Positions 18,765-26,491 of a stretch of DNA of 64,000 nt are shown here, one piece after another. The notes below the pieces were generated by a model, which saw only the letters and a program-made list of their open reading frames with translations, was not told the DNA's origin and did not search any database. The translations under genes were made by a program, and so were the position numbers. Source of the DNA: Anaerolineae bacterium (GTDB lineage Bacteria; Chloroflexota; Anaerolineae; Aggregatilineales; Ch27); contig JABLXG010000006.1 in NCBI GenBank assembly GCA_013178165.1, forward strand, positions 1-64,000, read 5' to 3'. Every line of letters begins with the position of its first letter. Position 1 is the first letter of the stretch.

Positions 18765-19625
18765 ATGTCTGGCCCCAGACGCGAAACATTTCCCCAATCG
18801 ACCTTTCCCGATCTGCGCATCCTGCACATTGACAACCTGCTGCCGCATGAGGAGCATGATGATCAGCGCGCCCGACCGTTAATCGAACGACTCAAGCAGG
18901 CCACCCACTGGCTGAATCCACCGATCGTGGCCCCGATCTACAACAGCGGTCTGTATGTGATTCTGGATGGCGCCAACCGACATTTCGCCCTCAAAACGCT
19001 TGGCTACGAGCACATCCTCGTCCAGGCGGTAGACTACGAAAGCGAAGCGGTGGTTCTGGATACCTGGCATCATGCAGTACGCGCCCTGACCATCGATCGC
19101 TTTCTGCCCGCCCTGCATGCCATTGAGGGTGTAAGCGTACGGGAGACTTCCTTACTCAATGCCCGCGCTGCGCTGGCTGCGCGGGACATCCTGAGCTACG
19201 TCGTGACCCGGGATTCGCGGGTATTCGCCCTCACTTACAGCGGTGACTCCCCCAGCCGCACAGCTATGTTGCGGCGCGTGGTCAATGCCTATCGCCATCA
19301 GGCCAAGATCAGCCGCATCACCCACGACGAGATCGCCCACGTCCGGGATAACTACCCGGATGTCATCGGCCTCGTCGTTTTTCCTCGCTACGACCCGGCG
19401 GAGATCATGGTCGCCGCGCGGGACAACGACCTGCTGCCGCCGGGAATCACCCGCCATATCATCTTCGGACGAGCGCTACGGCTTAATTACCCGCTTCAGG
19501 AACTTCGCTACGCCAGTGTCTCACTGGAAGAGAAGAACCGCCAGTTGAAGACCTGGATTCAGGAACGTCTGGACGCCAAACGCGTGCGTTTCTATGCGGA
19601 ACCCACTTTCGTCTTTGACGAGTAG
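18765..19625 (+). CDS. ParB/sulfiredoxin-fold protein, SbnI-like (possible free-serine kinase/regulator)
   Basis: A 286-residue protein. The N-terminal ParB/Srx-like domain (about 10-100) contains VILDGANRHFALKTLG, the motif region that in SbnI and archaeal SerK binds nucleotide and phosphorylates free L-serine. The C-terminal part (about 110-260) has LLPPGITRHIIFGRALRLN, matching the SbnI-family pattern. ParB-like DNA segregation is unlikely because no parA or DNA-binding HTH is seen. ATG 18765 follows GGAGAGA; upstream in-frame codons would lie in the leader. It is first in a unit with an ACT-domain gene (14-bp gap). Serine kinase activity is inference from family resemblance. Confidence 0.65.
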   Translation: MSGPRRETFPQSTFPDLRILHIDNLLPHEEHDDQRARPLIERLKQATHWLNPPIVAPIYNSGLYVILDGANRHFALKTLGYEHILVQAVDYESEAVVLDTWHHAVRALTIDRFLPALHAIEGVSVRETSLLNARAALAARDILSYVVTRDSRVFALTYSGDSPSRTAMLRRVVNAYRHQAKISRITHDEIAHVRDNYPDVIGLVVFPRYDPAEIMVAARDNDLLPPGITRHIIFGRALRLNYPLQELRYASVSLEEKNRQLKTWIQERLDAKRVRFYAEPTFVFDE

Positions 19626-19639
19626 TTGCAGGAGGCATC

Positions 19640-20080
19640 ATGCACGAAACACTTCGCCATGCGCTGCGCCATGCTGTTATCTATTCAGACAGGCGCAACT
19701 ACTGCCTGGTGCATCTGCCGCCCCGTGCGATCACTGCTGCAGCAGCCGTGCTGGCGGAAAACGGTGAACCGTTCAGCGCAATCATCGTTGACAAGGATGA
19801 GGTCACGCTGGTGCTGGAAGCCGCCAGCCTGGAGGACTTCGCCCGTCGCCTGCCCGGCCACCAGGAGGCCTGCGACTATCGATTGCTGACCTTCGATCTG
19901 CCCCTGGAGCATACGCTGGTTGGCTTTCTCAGCGCCGTGAGCACGTGCCTGGCGCAGCAGGACATCTCCATCATGGCGCTTTCCGCCTACCAGCGCGATC
20001 ACCTGCTCATCCCTGCGGCGCACTTTGACCGCGCTATCGCCGCTATCCGCGAGCTCCAATCGGAAGCTGGAGAGCCATAA
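19640..20080 (+). CDS. ACT-domain protein (putative amino-acid sensor)
   Basis: A 146-residue protein whose C-terminal half (about 75-140; TFDLPLEHTLVGFLSAVSTC followed by LAQQDISIMALSAYQRDHLL) has the betaalphabetabetaalphabeta pattern of ACT domains of the CASTOR type, which bind amino acids. The N-terminal half (about 15-70) may be a second, degenerate ACT fold. ATG 19640 follows GGAGG. Coupling to the SbnI-like gene suggests amino-acid-responsive control, possibly with serine as ligand; this is inference. Confidence 0.7.
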   Translation: MHETLRHALRHAVIYSDRRNYCLVHLPPRAITAAAAVLAENGEPFSAIIVDKDEVTLVLEAASLEDFARRLPGHQEACDYRLLTFDLPLEHTLVGFLSAVSTCLAQQDISIMALSAYQRDHLLIPAAHFDRAIAAIRELQSEAGEP

Positions 20081-20129
20081 TTGACCGCCACCGCCAAACA
20101 GATCGCCGGAAACTGCCGGAGCAACAACC

Positions 20130-20489
20130 ATGTCCAACATCTTCTTCTTTGACAGCGACGAACCACTTCGCCCACCCGCTGAGGTGGAGATCACGGCGCT
20201 AATAGCTGAACCATACCCCGATGGCAGTCGCGTCCGGCTGACCCTCAAGATCACGCCTTTTCAACAGCGCCCGAACCTGGAAATCTACGCTCGCAAGGTT
20301 GGCGGCCCGGTTGTGGCCGAGCTGAGCGTCATCGAGTCGATGACGCCTGACCTGGAGTTCACGCTCCATCTGCGCGGAGTCGCCGAGACTGCTGGCGATT
20401 ACGTCCTGCACGCTGAGCTATACTATGCCAATCGCGCCAATCCCCAGTGCAGCCGGGAGATCACCTTCTCCATCCCTACGCCAAGCTGA
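20130..20489 (+). CDS. Small hypothetical beta-sandwich protein
   Basis: A 119-residue protein that I do not recognise. It is soluble, with no signal peptide, and alternates hydrophobic residues in a pattern fitting an immunoglobulin-like beta sandwich (EVEITALIAEPYPDGSRVRL, EIYARKVGGPVVAELSVIES, YVLHAELYYANRANP). It lies 49 bp after the ACT gene and likely shares its transcript. No Shine-Dalgarno is obvious before ATG 20130. Confidence 0.65.
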   Translation: MSNIFFFDSDEPLRPPAEVEITALIAEPYPDGSRVRLTLKITPFQQRPNLEIYARKVGGPVVAELSVIESMTPDLEFTLHLRGVAETAGDYVLHAELYYANRANPQCSREITFSIPTPS

Positions 20490-20514
20490 TCCAGCTTCGC
20501 GCTGTGAAAAGCGG

Positions 20515-20543
20515 TTGAGCGCACCGACAATCGCCAGTATACT
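20515..20543 (+). promoter_or_regulatory. Promoter of the second sensor kinase
   Basis: TTGAGC (20515-20520), 17-bp spacer and TATACT (20538-20543). The start site should be near 20550, leaving a leader of under 60 nt before the kinase frame. Confidence 0.6.
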
Positions 20544-20566
20544 CGTGGGGTGGCAATCACCAGCCG

Positions 20567-22345
20567 GTGCGCAGCAATGGGCAAGGCTCGATAGTTCCCG
20601 TGGCCAAAAAGACACTCGGTAAGTACGAAATCCTGGAACGGTTGGGGCGCGGCGGCATGGCCGAGGTCTTTCGCGGCTATCACCCCGCCCTGGATCGTTA
20701 TGTCGCCATCAAGCTTTTGCACACCTTTCTGGCTGACGATCCGGAGTTCAAGTCGCGCTTCGAACGGGAAGCCCAGAACGTCGCCCGCCTCAAGCATCCC
20801 GGCATCGTCCAGGTCTACGACTTTGAATATGACGAGGCCAATGAGAGCTATTACATGGTCATGGAGCTTATCGACGGCCCAACACTCAAAGACCGTCTCT
20901 TTGAGTTGAGCCAGGCCCATGATCGCCCACCGCTGGAGGAGGCGTTGCGCATTATCCGGGCCGCCGCTGACGCTCTGGCTTACGCCCACCGGCAGGGCAT
21001 GATCCACCGCGATATGAAACCGGCCAACCTGATGCTCGATCGTGATGGTCGCGTCGTGTTGACGGACTTTGGCATTGCCAAGATCGTGACCGGTGCGCAA
21101 TTCACGGCTTCTGGCGGCATGGTGGGCACCCCTGCATACATGGCCCCTGAGCAGGGTCTGGGAGAGGCTGGCGACGAGCGTTCAGACATCTATTCGCTCG
21201 GTGTGATTCTCTTCCAGCTGTGCACTGGCCAGTTGCCCTTCGAGGCAGAAACACCGCTGGCGACCATTCTCAAACATCTTCACGAACCGGTGCCTTCTCC
21301 TCGCGACCTGAATCCGGCTTTGCCGCAGGACGTTGAAGCCATCATCCTCAAGGCCATGGCCAAGGAGCCATCGGAACGATTCCAGTCAGCCGCCGAGATG
21401 GTCGAGCACATTGACGCTGCTCTGCAACGGCTCCAGCAACCCTCAGGCGCTGCCGTGCCTGCCCTGCCAGTTACTGATAGCAATCCAGCTGAAGCAGCAT
21501 CACCGGGTACCGGTGCACTGGCGGCGCATCACCCGCTGCGAGCTGGTTTCCGTGCGCGCTGGTTTCTGGCAGGGGCGTTCGCCCTTCTGCTGATCGCAGG
21601 ATGGTGGGGCGTCAATAGCGGTGTGCTGTCGCTCGGTCTGCTGGCTACAACCACGCCGACGTTGACACCGACTGCTTCCGCCACAATAACGCCTTCCCTG
21701 ACACCGTCGGCAACCCCCTCAGGGACGCCTTCAGAGACTCCAACGGCCACCACAACACCAACATCCACACCGACTCTCACGCCGACCTTTACCGCTACAG
21801 CGACTCCATCAGCAACGCCCTCAGCGACGCCAACGGCGACACCAACGCCGACCATTACGCCAACCTTCACGCCATCGCTGACGCCAACGCCTGACCTGAC
21901 TCAGACCGTTGTCCAGGCTACCGTCCTGGCGGCCAATATGACGGCAACCACCAGCGCCTGTACGTTCGACTATGCCATCATCCCGCCGGAGCGCGGAAGC
22001 GCCCAGTACCGTTACTACCCGGCCTACAGTGGCGGCACGGAGCCGGTTTTCCTGGAAACCGAGACTAACTTCGTATTTGAAATCACGCTTCTGAATACCG
22101 GTTCGTGTGCCTGGGAACGTAATACATCGCTAACCTTCATCTCCGGGGAAGCGTTCAATGCCGGCCCGCGCATCTTTCTGCGCAATCGCGTCGAAGTTGG
22201 CGCGGAGACTACGCTGCGTTTCGAGGGGACGACGCCTATGCGTGGGCAAGGCGGGCCGCGCTCCGGCACCTGGGAACTGCGCACACCCGGTCAGATCCGG
22301 ATCGGTGCCCCGCTCACTATTGCGATCTTCTCTTACGACCAATAG
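20567..22345 (+). CDS. PknB-like transmembrane Ser/Thr kinase with NBR1-type Ig domain
   Basis: A receptor-type kinase of up to 592 residues. Kinase domain about 18-285 with GRGGMAEVF, VAIKLL, HRDMKPAN, DFGIAK and GTPAYMAPEQ all intact. A membrane helix lies at about 327-347. A Thr/Pro/Ser-rich stalk follows (about 363-445). The C-terminus (about 480-590) matches the NBR1/four-tryptophan Ig-like domain (FEITLLNTGSCAWERN and a late GTWELRTP), a beta-sandwich of unknown ligand in bacteria. The start is uncertain: GTG 20567, or GTG 20600, which would begin MAKKTLGKYEIL. Neither has a Shine-Dalgarno. It is placed after the SbnI/ACT unit but has its own promoter. Confidence 0.88.
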   Translation: MRSNGQGSIVPVAKKTLGKYEILERLGRGGMAEVFRGYHPALDRYVAIKLLHTFLADDPEFKSRFEREAQNVARLKHPGIVQVYDFEYDEANESYYMVMELIDGPTLKDRLFELSQAHDRPPLEEALRIIRAAADALAYAHRQGMIHRDMKPANLMLDRDGRVVLTDFGIAKIVTGAQFTASGGMVGTPAYMAPEQGLGEAGDERSDIYSLGVILFQLCTGQLPFEAETPLATILKHLHEPVPSPRDLNPALPQDVEAIILKAMAKEPSERFQSAAEMVEHIDAALQRLQQPSGAAVPALPVTDSNPAEAASPGTGALAAHHPLRAGFRARWFLAGAFALLLIAGWWGVNSGVLSLGLLATTTPTLTPTASATITPSLTPSATPSGTPSETPTATTTPTSTPTLTPTFTATATPSATPSATPTATPTPTITPTFTPSLTPTPDLTQTVVQATVLAANMTATTSACTFDYAIIPPERGSAQYRYYPAYSGGTEPVFLETETNFVFEITLLNTGSCAWERNTSLTFISGEAFNAGPRIFLRNRVEVGAETTLRFEGTTPMRGQGGPRSGTWELRTPGQIRIGAPLTIAIFSYDQ

Positions 22346-22369
22346 ACCGGGAAACCCCGCCAGAACACA

Positions 22370-22400
22370 GGGCCGGGCGCGTCATTGAACTGCCCGGCCC
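22370..22400. terminator. Bidirectional terminator hairpin
   Basis: GGGCCGGGC (22370-22378) pairs with GCCCGGCCC (22392-22400) across a 13-nt loop, between the convergent kinase stop (22345) and HD gene stop (22423). The downstream tract on the plus strand is tcatcgctttctc. Confidence 0.65.
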
Positions 22401-22422
22401 TCATCGCTTTCTCACACCACGA

Positions 22423-23022
22423 TCACGGTTGAACGCTGCTATCGGCGCCTCCATCCAGGCCCAGGTCAGCCGCAATGGCCTTCATCGCCTCCAGCACCAG
22501 CGGCACGTGCTCATCCCACAGGTCCACCCCCAGCGCGGCGGCAGCATGTTCGATCTCTTCCCGGTTGACGGCGGCGGCAAAAGCCCTGTCTTTCCACTTC
22601 TTCTTCACCGACTTAATCTCGGTGATGTCACGGATATCCCGGCTGGGCCGCACCAGCGCCACCGCCGTGAGAAAACCGGTCAATTCATCCACCGCCACGA
22701 GCGAGCGCTCCAGCAGGGACTCCGGCTGTACACCGGTGCGCTCAGCAGCATGCGCCTCAATGGCCCGCACGATTCGCTCATCAGTGCCCCGCTGCCGCAG
22801 ATAGCGCACGCCCCACTTGGGGTGCCCGTCCTCGGCGTTCATATCCTGGTGTTCTTCGTAGTCAAAATCATGAACGAGGCCGACCACGCCCCACAGTTCC
22901 TCATCCTCCCCCCAGCGGCGAGCATAGGCACGCATCGCTGCCTCCACCGCCAGCATATGGCGACGCAGCGATAGCGACTGCGTGTGCTCGGTGACCAGCG
23001 CCCAGGCCTGTGCGCGATCCAT
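22423..23022 (-). CDS. HD-domain metal-dependent phosphohydrolase-like protein
   Basis: A 199-residue protein with an HD-superfamily fold. His of LSLRRHMLAVEAAM (about 25) and the HD doublet in GLVHDFDYEEH (about 58-63) supply metal ligands, and a conserved Asp lies in VAVDELTGF (about 120). Phosphohydrolase activity on a nucleotide or similar is expected from the family; this subgroup is often annotated only as HD hydrolase. ATG 23022 follows AAAGGTGG; TTG 23028 is an alternative. A terminator between it and the oxidoreductase operon suggests an independent unit. Confidence 0.85.
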   Translation of the reverse strand: MDRAQAWALVTEHTQSLSLRRHMLAVEAAMRAYARRWGEDEELWGVVGLVHDFDYEEHQDMNAEDGHPKWGVRYLRQRGTDERIVRAIEAHAAERTGVQPESLLERSLVAVDELTGFLTAVALVRPSRDIRDITEIKSVKKKWKDRAFAAAVNREEIEHAAAALGVDLWDEHVPLVLEAMKAIAADLGLDGGADSSVQP

Positions 23023-23112
23023 ACGATCCAACCACCTTTCCTTCCACAACCGTTATGAGCCAACCGATCCTCATTGTAGCGCCCGGTTGGGATACAGCAA
23101 CACCAAACAATA

Positions 23113-23143
23113 CGGCGCCGCGCAAATCCTGCTTGCGGCGCCG
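23113..23143 (-). terminator. Terminator of the 2-oxoacid oxidoreductase operon
   Basis: CGGCGCCGC (23113-23121) pairs with GCGGCGCCG (23135-23143). On the minus strand it is followed by TATTGTTTGG. It lies 25 bp beyond the gamma-subunit stop. Confidence 0.75.
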
Positions 23144-23167
23144 CCTGGCTGTCGTTTCCGGCTTCGA

Positions 23168-23725
23168 TCAGGCGCGGGCAACCAACTGAGCTTCCGCCAG
23201 TTCCATTCCTTTGGTAATGGCCTCCAGATTGAGCGCCAGCAAATCCTGGCGACGCTTGGGGAGCCGCGCGATGATCGTCTGGCGCAACGTCTCCACGCTG
23301 ACCACAGGCCGCGCTGCCAGCATGGCTCCCATCAGGATCATGTTGGTCAGGCGCGTCTCGCCCAGCGCGTTAGCAGTCTCGGTAGCTGGAATGTTCAGGA
23401 TGGTGATGTCCTCACGGCTGGTTGTTGCCTCGACTATCGAGATATTGACCACCAATAACCCGCCTGGTTTAACCTGATCGCAGTATTTGAGCATGGAAGG
23501 ATTGTTAAATACGACAGCGATGCTGGGCCGACTGACCAGCGGCGAGCCGATCGGTTCGTTGCTGACCACAACCGTACAGTTGGCGGTTCCCCCGCGCATC
23601 TCCGGCCCGTAGGAGGGAATCCAGGTCACATGCTTGCCCTCGTCCATCGCCGTGTACGCCAGCAACTGCCCGGCAAACAGCACACCCTGCCCACCGAACC
23701 CGGCAAAGATCACCTCTTCTTGCAT
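23168..23725 (-). CDS. 2-oxoacid:ferredoxin oxidoreductase, gamma subunit
   Basis: A 185-residue gamma (PorC/KorC-type) subunit. It has the glycine-rich [17 protein letters not shown] at the N-terminus, and [13 protein letters not shown], the hallmark of this subunit. With the alpha, beta and ferredoxin subunits encoded just upstream it would oxidatively decarboxylate a 2-oxoacid to an acyl-CoA, passing electrons to ferredoxin, or run in reverse. It is the last gene of the four-gene operon, 11 bp after the beta subunit. Confidence 0.93.
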   Translation of the reverse strand: MQEEVIFAGFGGQGVLFAGQLLAYTAMDEGKHVTWIPSYGPEMRGGTANCTVVVSNEPIGSPLVSRPSIAVVFNNPSMLKYCDQVKPGGLLVVNISIVEATTSREDITILNIPATETANALGETRLTNMILMGAMLAARPVVSVETLRQTIIARLPKRRQDLLALNLEAITKGMELAEAQLVARA

Positions 23726-23736
23726 GCCCTATGCCC

Positions 23737-24525
23737 TCACTCCCGGTCTTCCAGCGCTTTGACAGCATCCAGGACCTTATAGTCGCCCAGCGGGTAGTAC
23801 GGCACCATATGCTCTTCAACCCACTTCAGGGCATCCGGCGCGGATAGTCCCCAGTTGGTCGGGCATGCGGAGAGCAACTCCACCATCGCAAAGCCCAGCC
23901 CCGCCTGCTGCACCCGGAAAGCCGTCTTAATCGCCTTTTTGGCCTTGCGAATCTCCCTGACATTGTGCAGTGAACGCCGCACTACATACGCACTGCCCTC
24001 GATAGCAGCGATCAGTTCAGTCATGCGGATTGGATTGCCGGCAATAGCAGGGTTGCGCCCAAAGGGCGACGAGGTGGTGCGCTGGTCAGGCAGCGAGGTT
24101 GGCGCCATCTGCCCACCGGTCATGCCGTAGATCGCGTTATTGATGAAGATGGTGGTGATGTTCTCCCCGCGGGCCGCCGCATGGATGATCTCAGCAGTGC
24201 CAATAGCGGCCAGATCGCCATCCCCCTGATAGGTGAAGACAATCCGATCCGGCAGCGAACGTTTGATACCGGTGGCCATCGCTGGCGCCCGTCCGTGCGC
24301 TGCCTCCACGCCATCAACGGTAAAGTAGTCATAGGCGAACACAGCGCAACCCACCGGCGCAACCAGTATCGTCTGTTCTTGGATGCCCAGTTCATCAATG
24401 ACTTCGGCGATCAGACGATGAGCAATCCCATGTGTACAACCGGGGCAATAATGCGTCGAAATGTTTTCCAGAGCCTGTGGATGCTGGTAGACGACCGTTC
24501 TCACCAGGTCCTCGTGTAGAGTCAC
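23737..24525 (-). CDS. 2-oxoacid:ferredoxin oxidoreductase, beta subunit (TPP-binding)
   Basis: A 262-residue catalytic subunit. [19 protein letters not shown] is the typical start. [20 protein letters not shown] and [11 protein letters not shown] form the thiamine-diphosphate/Mg binding motif (GDG...NN). It pairs with the alpha subunit encoded 11 bp upstream. The family has pyruvate, 2-oxoglutarate and branched-chain 2-oxoacid versions; [16 protein letters not shown] is common in the 2-oxoglutarate/isovalerate group. Confidence 0.93.
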   Translation of the reverse strand: MTLHEDLVRTVVYQHPQALENISTHYCPGCTHGIAHRLIAEVIDELGIQEQTILVAPVGCAVFAYDYFTVDGVEAAHGRAPAMATGIKRSLPDRIVFTYQGDGDLAAIGTAEIIHAAARGENITTIFINNAIYGMTGGQMAPTSLPDQRTTSSPFGRNPAIAGNPIRMTELIAAIEGSAYVVRRSLHNVREIRKAKKAIKTAFRVQQAGLGFAMVELLSACPTNWGLSAPDALKWVEEHMVPYYPLGDYKVLDAVKALEDRE

Positions 24526-24536
24526 GCCATCCTCCT

Positions 24537-25619
24537 TTAACGCACAGTCTCCGGCCCGGCCAAGCCCAGCTTCTGCGCGACAGTTACGATGTCCTTCAGA
24601 ATATCTTCCGGCAGCGGTACTGCCCCGCCCAGACGGCTGTGCAACGCGATCGGCATCTCCCGTCCGACGACCAATCGCACATCCTCCAGCATCTGCCCGG
24701 CGTTCATCTCCACGACAACAATCGCTTCTACCCCGTCATCGACCAGCGCGCGCAGCCGATCCTCCGGGAATGGCCACAGCGTAACTGGCCGGAACAGACC
24801 AACAGGGATGCCGGCTTCGCGGGCCATCTTTACAGCTGACTGCGCCACCCGCCCGGCAGTGCCAAAGCCGATAACCAGCACCCGCGCCCCTTCGATATAA
24901 TGCTCCACGCTGCGCTGTTCGTGGGCGCGGATAACCGCCAGGCGCGCCTGGATGCGGCGGTTAGCAGCTTCGTTTTCTTCCGCTGTCAGATTGATCGACG
25001 TGATCACATGCTTGCTACGCCCTCTGGCCCCGGTGATCGCCCAGTCAGGACGTGGTCGAATCGGGCGCATCTCCGGCATCTCAGCCGGTTCCATCATCTG
25101 GCCGATCAAACCGTCGCCCACCAGCAGGACAACATGCCGGTATTTATCCGCCAGGTCAAAGGCCAGAAAGGTCAGATCAATAGCCTCCTGCACTGACGCT
25201 GGAGCCAGGACGATGGGATGGTAATCGCCGTGCCCGGCGGAACGGGTGACCTGGAAATAATCCGCCTGGGAAGGCTGGATGTTGCCCAGCCCCGGCCCGC
25301 CGCGCATCATATCCACCACCACACAGGGCACTTCAGAAGCGGCAATATACGAAAGCCCCTCCTGCATCAGGCTAACGCCGGGGCTGGAGGATGATGTCAT
25401 CGCCCGGACGCCGGTGCAGGCCGCTCCATAGACCATGTTGATGGCCGCCACTTCGCTTTCCGCCTGCACAAAGACACGTCCCAGCTCGACCATCCGGCCA
25501 GAGAGGTGTTCCAGAAGCTCAGTCTGCGGCGTGATCGGGTAACCGAAGTAGGCCTCCAGCCCGGCCCGCACCGCCGCTTCGGCAATTGCCACATTGCCTT
25601 TCAGCAGTTGTACGGTCAT
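24537..25619 (-). CDS. 2-oxoacid:ferredoxin oxidoreductase, alpha subunit (KorA/VorB-like)
   Basis: A 360-residue alpha subunit. It begins [20 protein letters not shown] followed by FGYPITPQ, the pyrimidine-binding domain I signature, and contains [14 protein letters not shown] and [18 protein letters not shown]. The similarity is strongest to proteins named VorB/KorA (2-oxoisovalerate or 2-oxoglutarate). The operon order ferredoxin-alpha-beta-gamma also fits that group. The substrate cannot be decided from sequence alone. ATG 25619 lies 8 bp after the ferredoxin subunit stop. Confidence 0.92.
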   Translation of the reverse strand: MTVQLLKGNVAIAEAAVRAGLEAYFGYPITPQTELLEHLSGRMVELGRVFVQAESEVAAINMVYGAACTGVRAMTSSSSPGVSLMQEGLSYIAASEVPCVVVDMMRGGPGLGNIQPSQADYFQVTRSAGHGDYHPIVLAPASVQEAIDLTFLAFDLADKYRHVVLLVGDGLIGQMMEPAEMPEMRPIRPRPDWAITGARGRSKHVITSINLTAEENEAANRRIQARLAVIRAHEQRSVEHYIEGARVLVIGFGTAGRVAQSAVKMAREAGIPVGLFRPVTLWPFPEDRLRALVDDGVEAIVVVEMNAGQMLEDVRLVVGREMPIALHSRLGGAVPLPEDILKDIVTVAQKLGLAGPETVR

Positions 25620-25627
25620 CGCTCCCC

Positions 25628-25879
25628 CTATGCCATCACAGCCTGCAGCTTACCGGCTGGCACATCGCGATACACGGTAATGCATACATCGGGACAGATA
25701 ACCGCACAGATCGCACAACCAGTACAGGTGTTATCAGGGTCCACAAGGATAGCCGGCGTATAGCCTTTCTCATTGACATGCCCGCTGGCCATCTGGATGA
25801 TCCCCTTCGGGCAGGCTGTCGTGCAGAGCGTGCATCCTTTACAGCGCGCCTCATTGATCACAATGGTGCCTATTGCCAT
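25628..25879 (-). CDS. 2x[4Fe-4S] ferredoxin subunit of the 2-oxoacid oxidoreductase
   Basis: An 83-residue delta-type subunit with two CxxCxxCxxxCP clusters, [12 protein letters not shown] (about 13-24) and [12 protein letters not shown] (about 52-63), that carry electrons from the TPP centre to free ferredoxin. ATG 25879 follows GAGAGGAGAG. A longer reading upstream lacks family similarity. It is the first gene of the operon. Confidence 0.92.
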   Translation of the reverse strand: MAIGTIVINEARCKGCTLCTTACPKGIIQMASGHVNEKGYTPAILVDPDNTCTGCAICAVICPDVCITVYRDVPAGKLQAVMA

Positions 25880-26491
25880 CAACTCTCCTCTCACATGGTC
25901 GCCGTCGCCAGGCGCGAATTGATGGTACCAAAGACGGCCGCTCCTACTTCTAGCATAGGTCGGCCTTGGCAGTTCAATCAGTGGAAAAGCTCCGACCCCA
26001 TCCTGCACATTGTCACGACTCAGCACAAACATCATTGTGCATCTCATCCAATGCCATCTATAAGTGTAGTCACTGATGAGCCATCCGGCAAGATGCGCGG
26101 CGTACAACGCAGTTAAACCCATCTATTACACCCTGTTCCGCAGGGGCTGTGTACGCCGCATGCAGCTTACTTTCCCCTCGCCAGGTTGCGATGGAGAGGA
26201 GCCAGGGGTAAGGCTGCCAGCCTGCGCCCGCCAATTGGCACATTCCCGGCGGGCGGGGTACACTCGCCCGCGTCTGCCGCCCGCCGAGAGCCGGGCGGCA
26301 GTTCATGACGCCAGAGAACGCGCTGAACTGCTATCATCACCCTCCAGGCCAGCACCCCCTAAGTATTGGGGGGATGCCAGCCAGAAATGTTGACCGATCC
26401 TTTTGGAAGGATTACCCTGTTCGCAAACAGGTCATCGCCACCTGCTGGCCTGTGCAGTTACCGGACTGACAACTGACAGAGGAAGATCGTC
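25880..26491. other. 612-bp divergent intergenic region with hairpin-rich leader
   Basis: There is no convincing gene here. The 3' part, upstream of the P-type ATPase ATG, holds three successive hairpins: CCCCC/GGGGG (26355-26359 and 26368-26372), ATCCTT/AAGGAT (26397-26402 and 26407-26412) and CCTGTT/AACAGG (26416-26421 and 26426-26431). This looks like a structured 5' leader. I cannot match it to a known riboswitch. The left half should contain the promoter of the ferredoxin operon, but I see no clear consensus. Confidence 0.45.

Noticed and set aside
18765-19625. A chromosome-partition ParB
   Set aside because: Only the ParB/Srx-like N-domain is shared; no helix-turn-helix, parS site or parA is present, and the C-terminal half fits SbnI instead.
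21650-21910. DNA repeat or CRISPR-like array in the kinase gene
   Set aside because: The periodicity is from Thr/Pro/Ser/Ala codons in an open frame; there is no constant repeat with unique spacers.
25628-26122. A longer ferredoxin reading with 81 extra N-terminal residues
   Set aside because: The extra part has no family similarity, and a strong Shine-Dalgarno marks ATG 25879.
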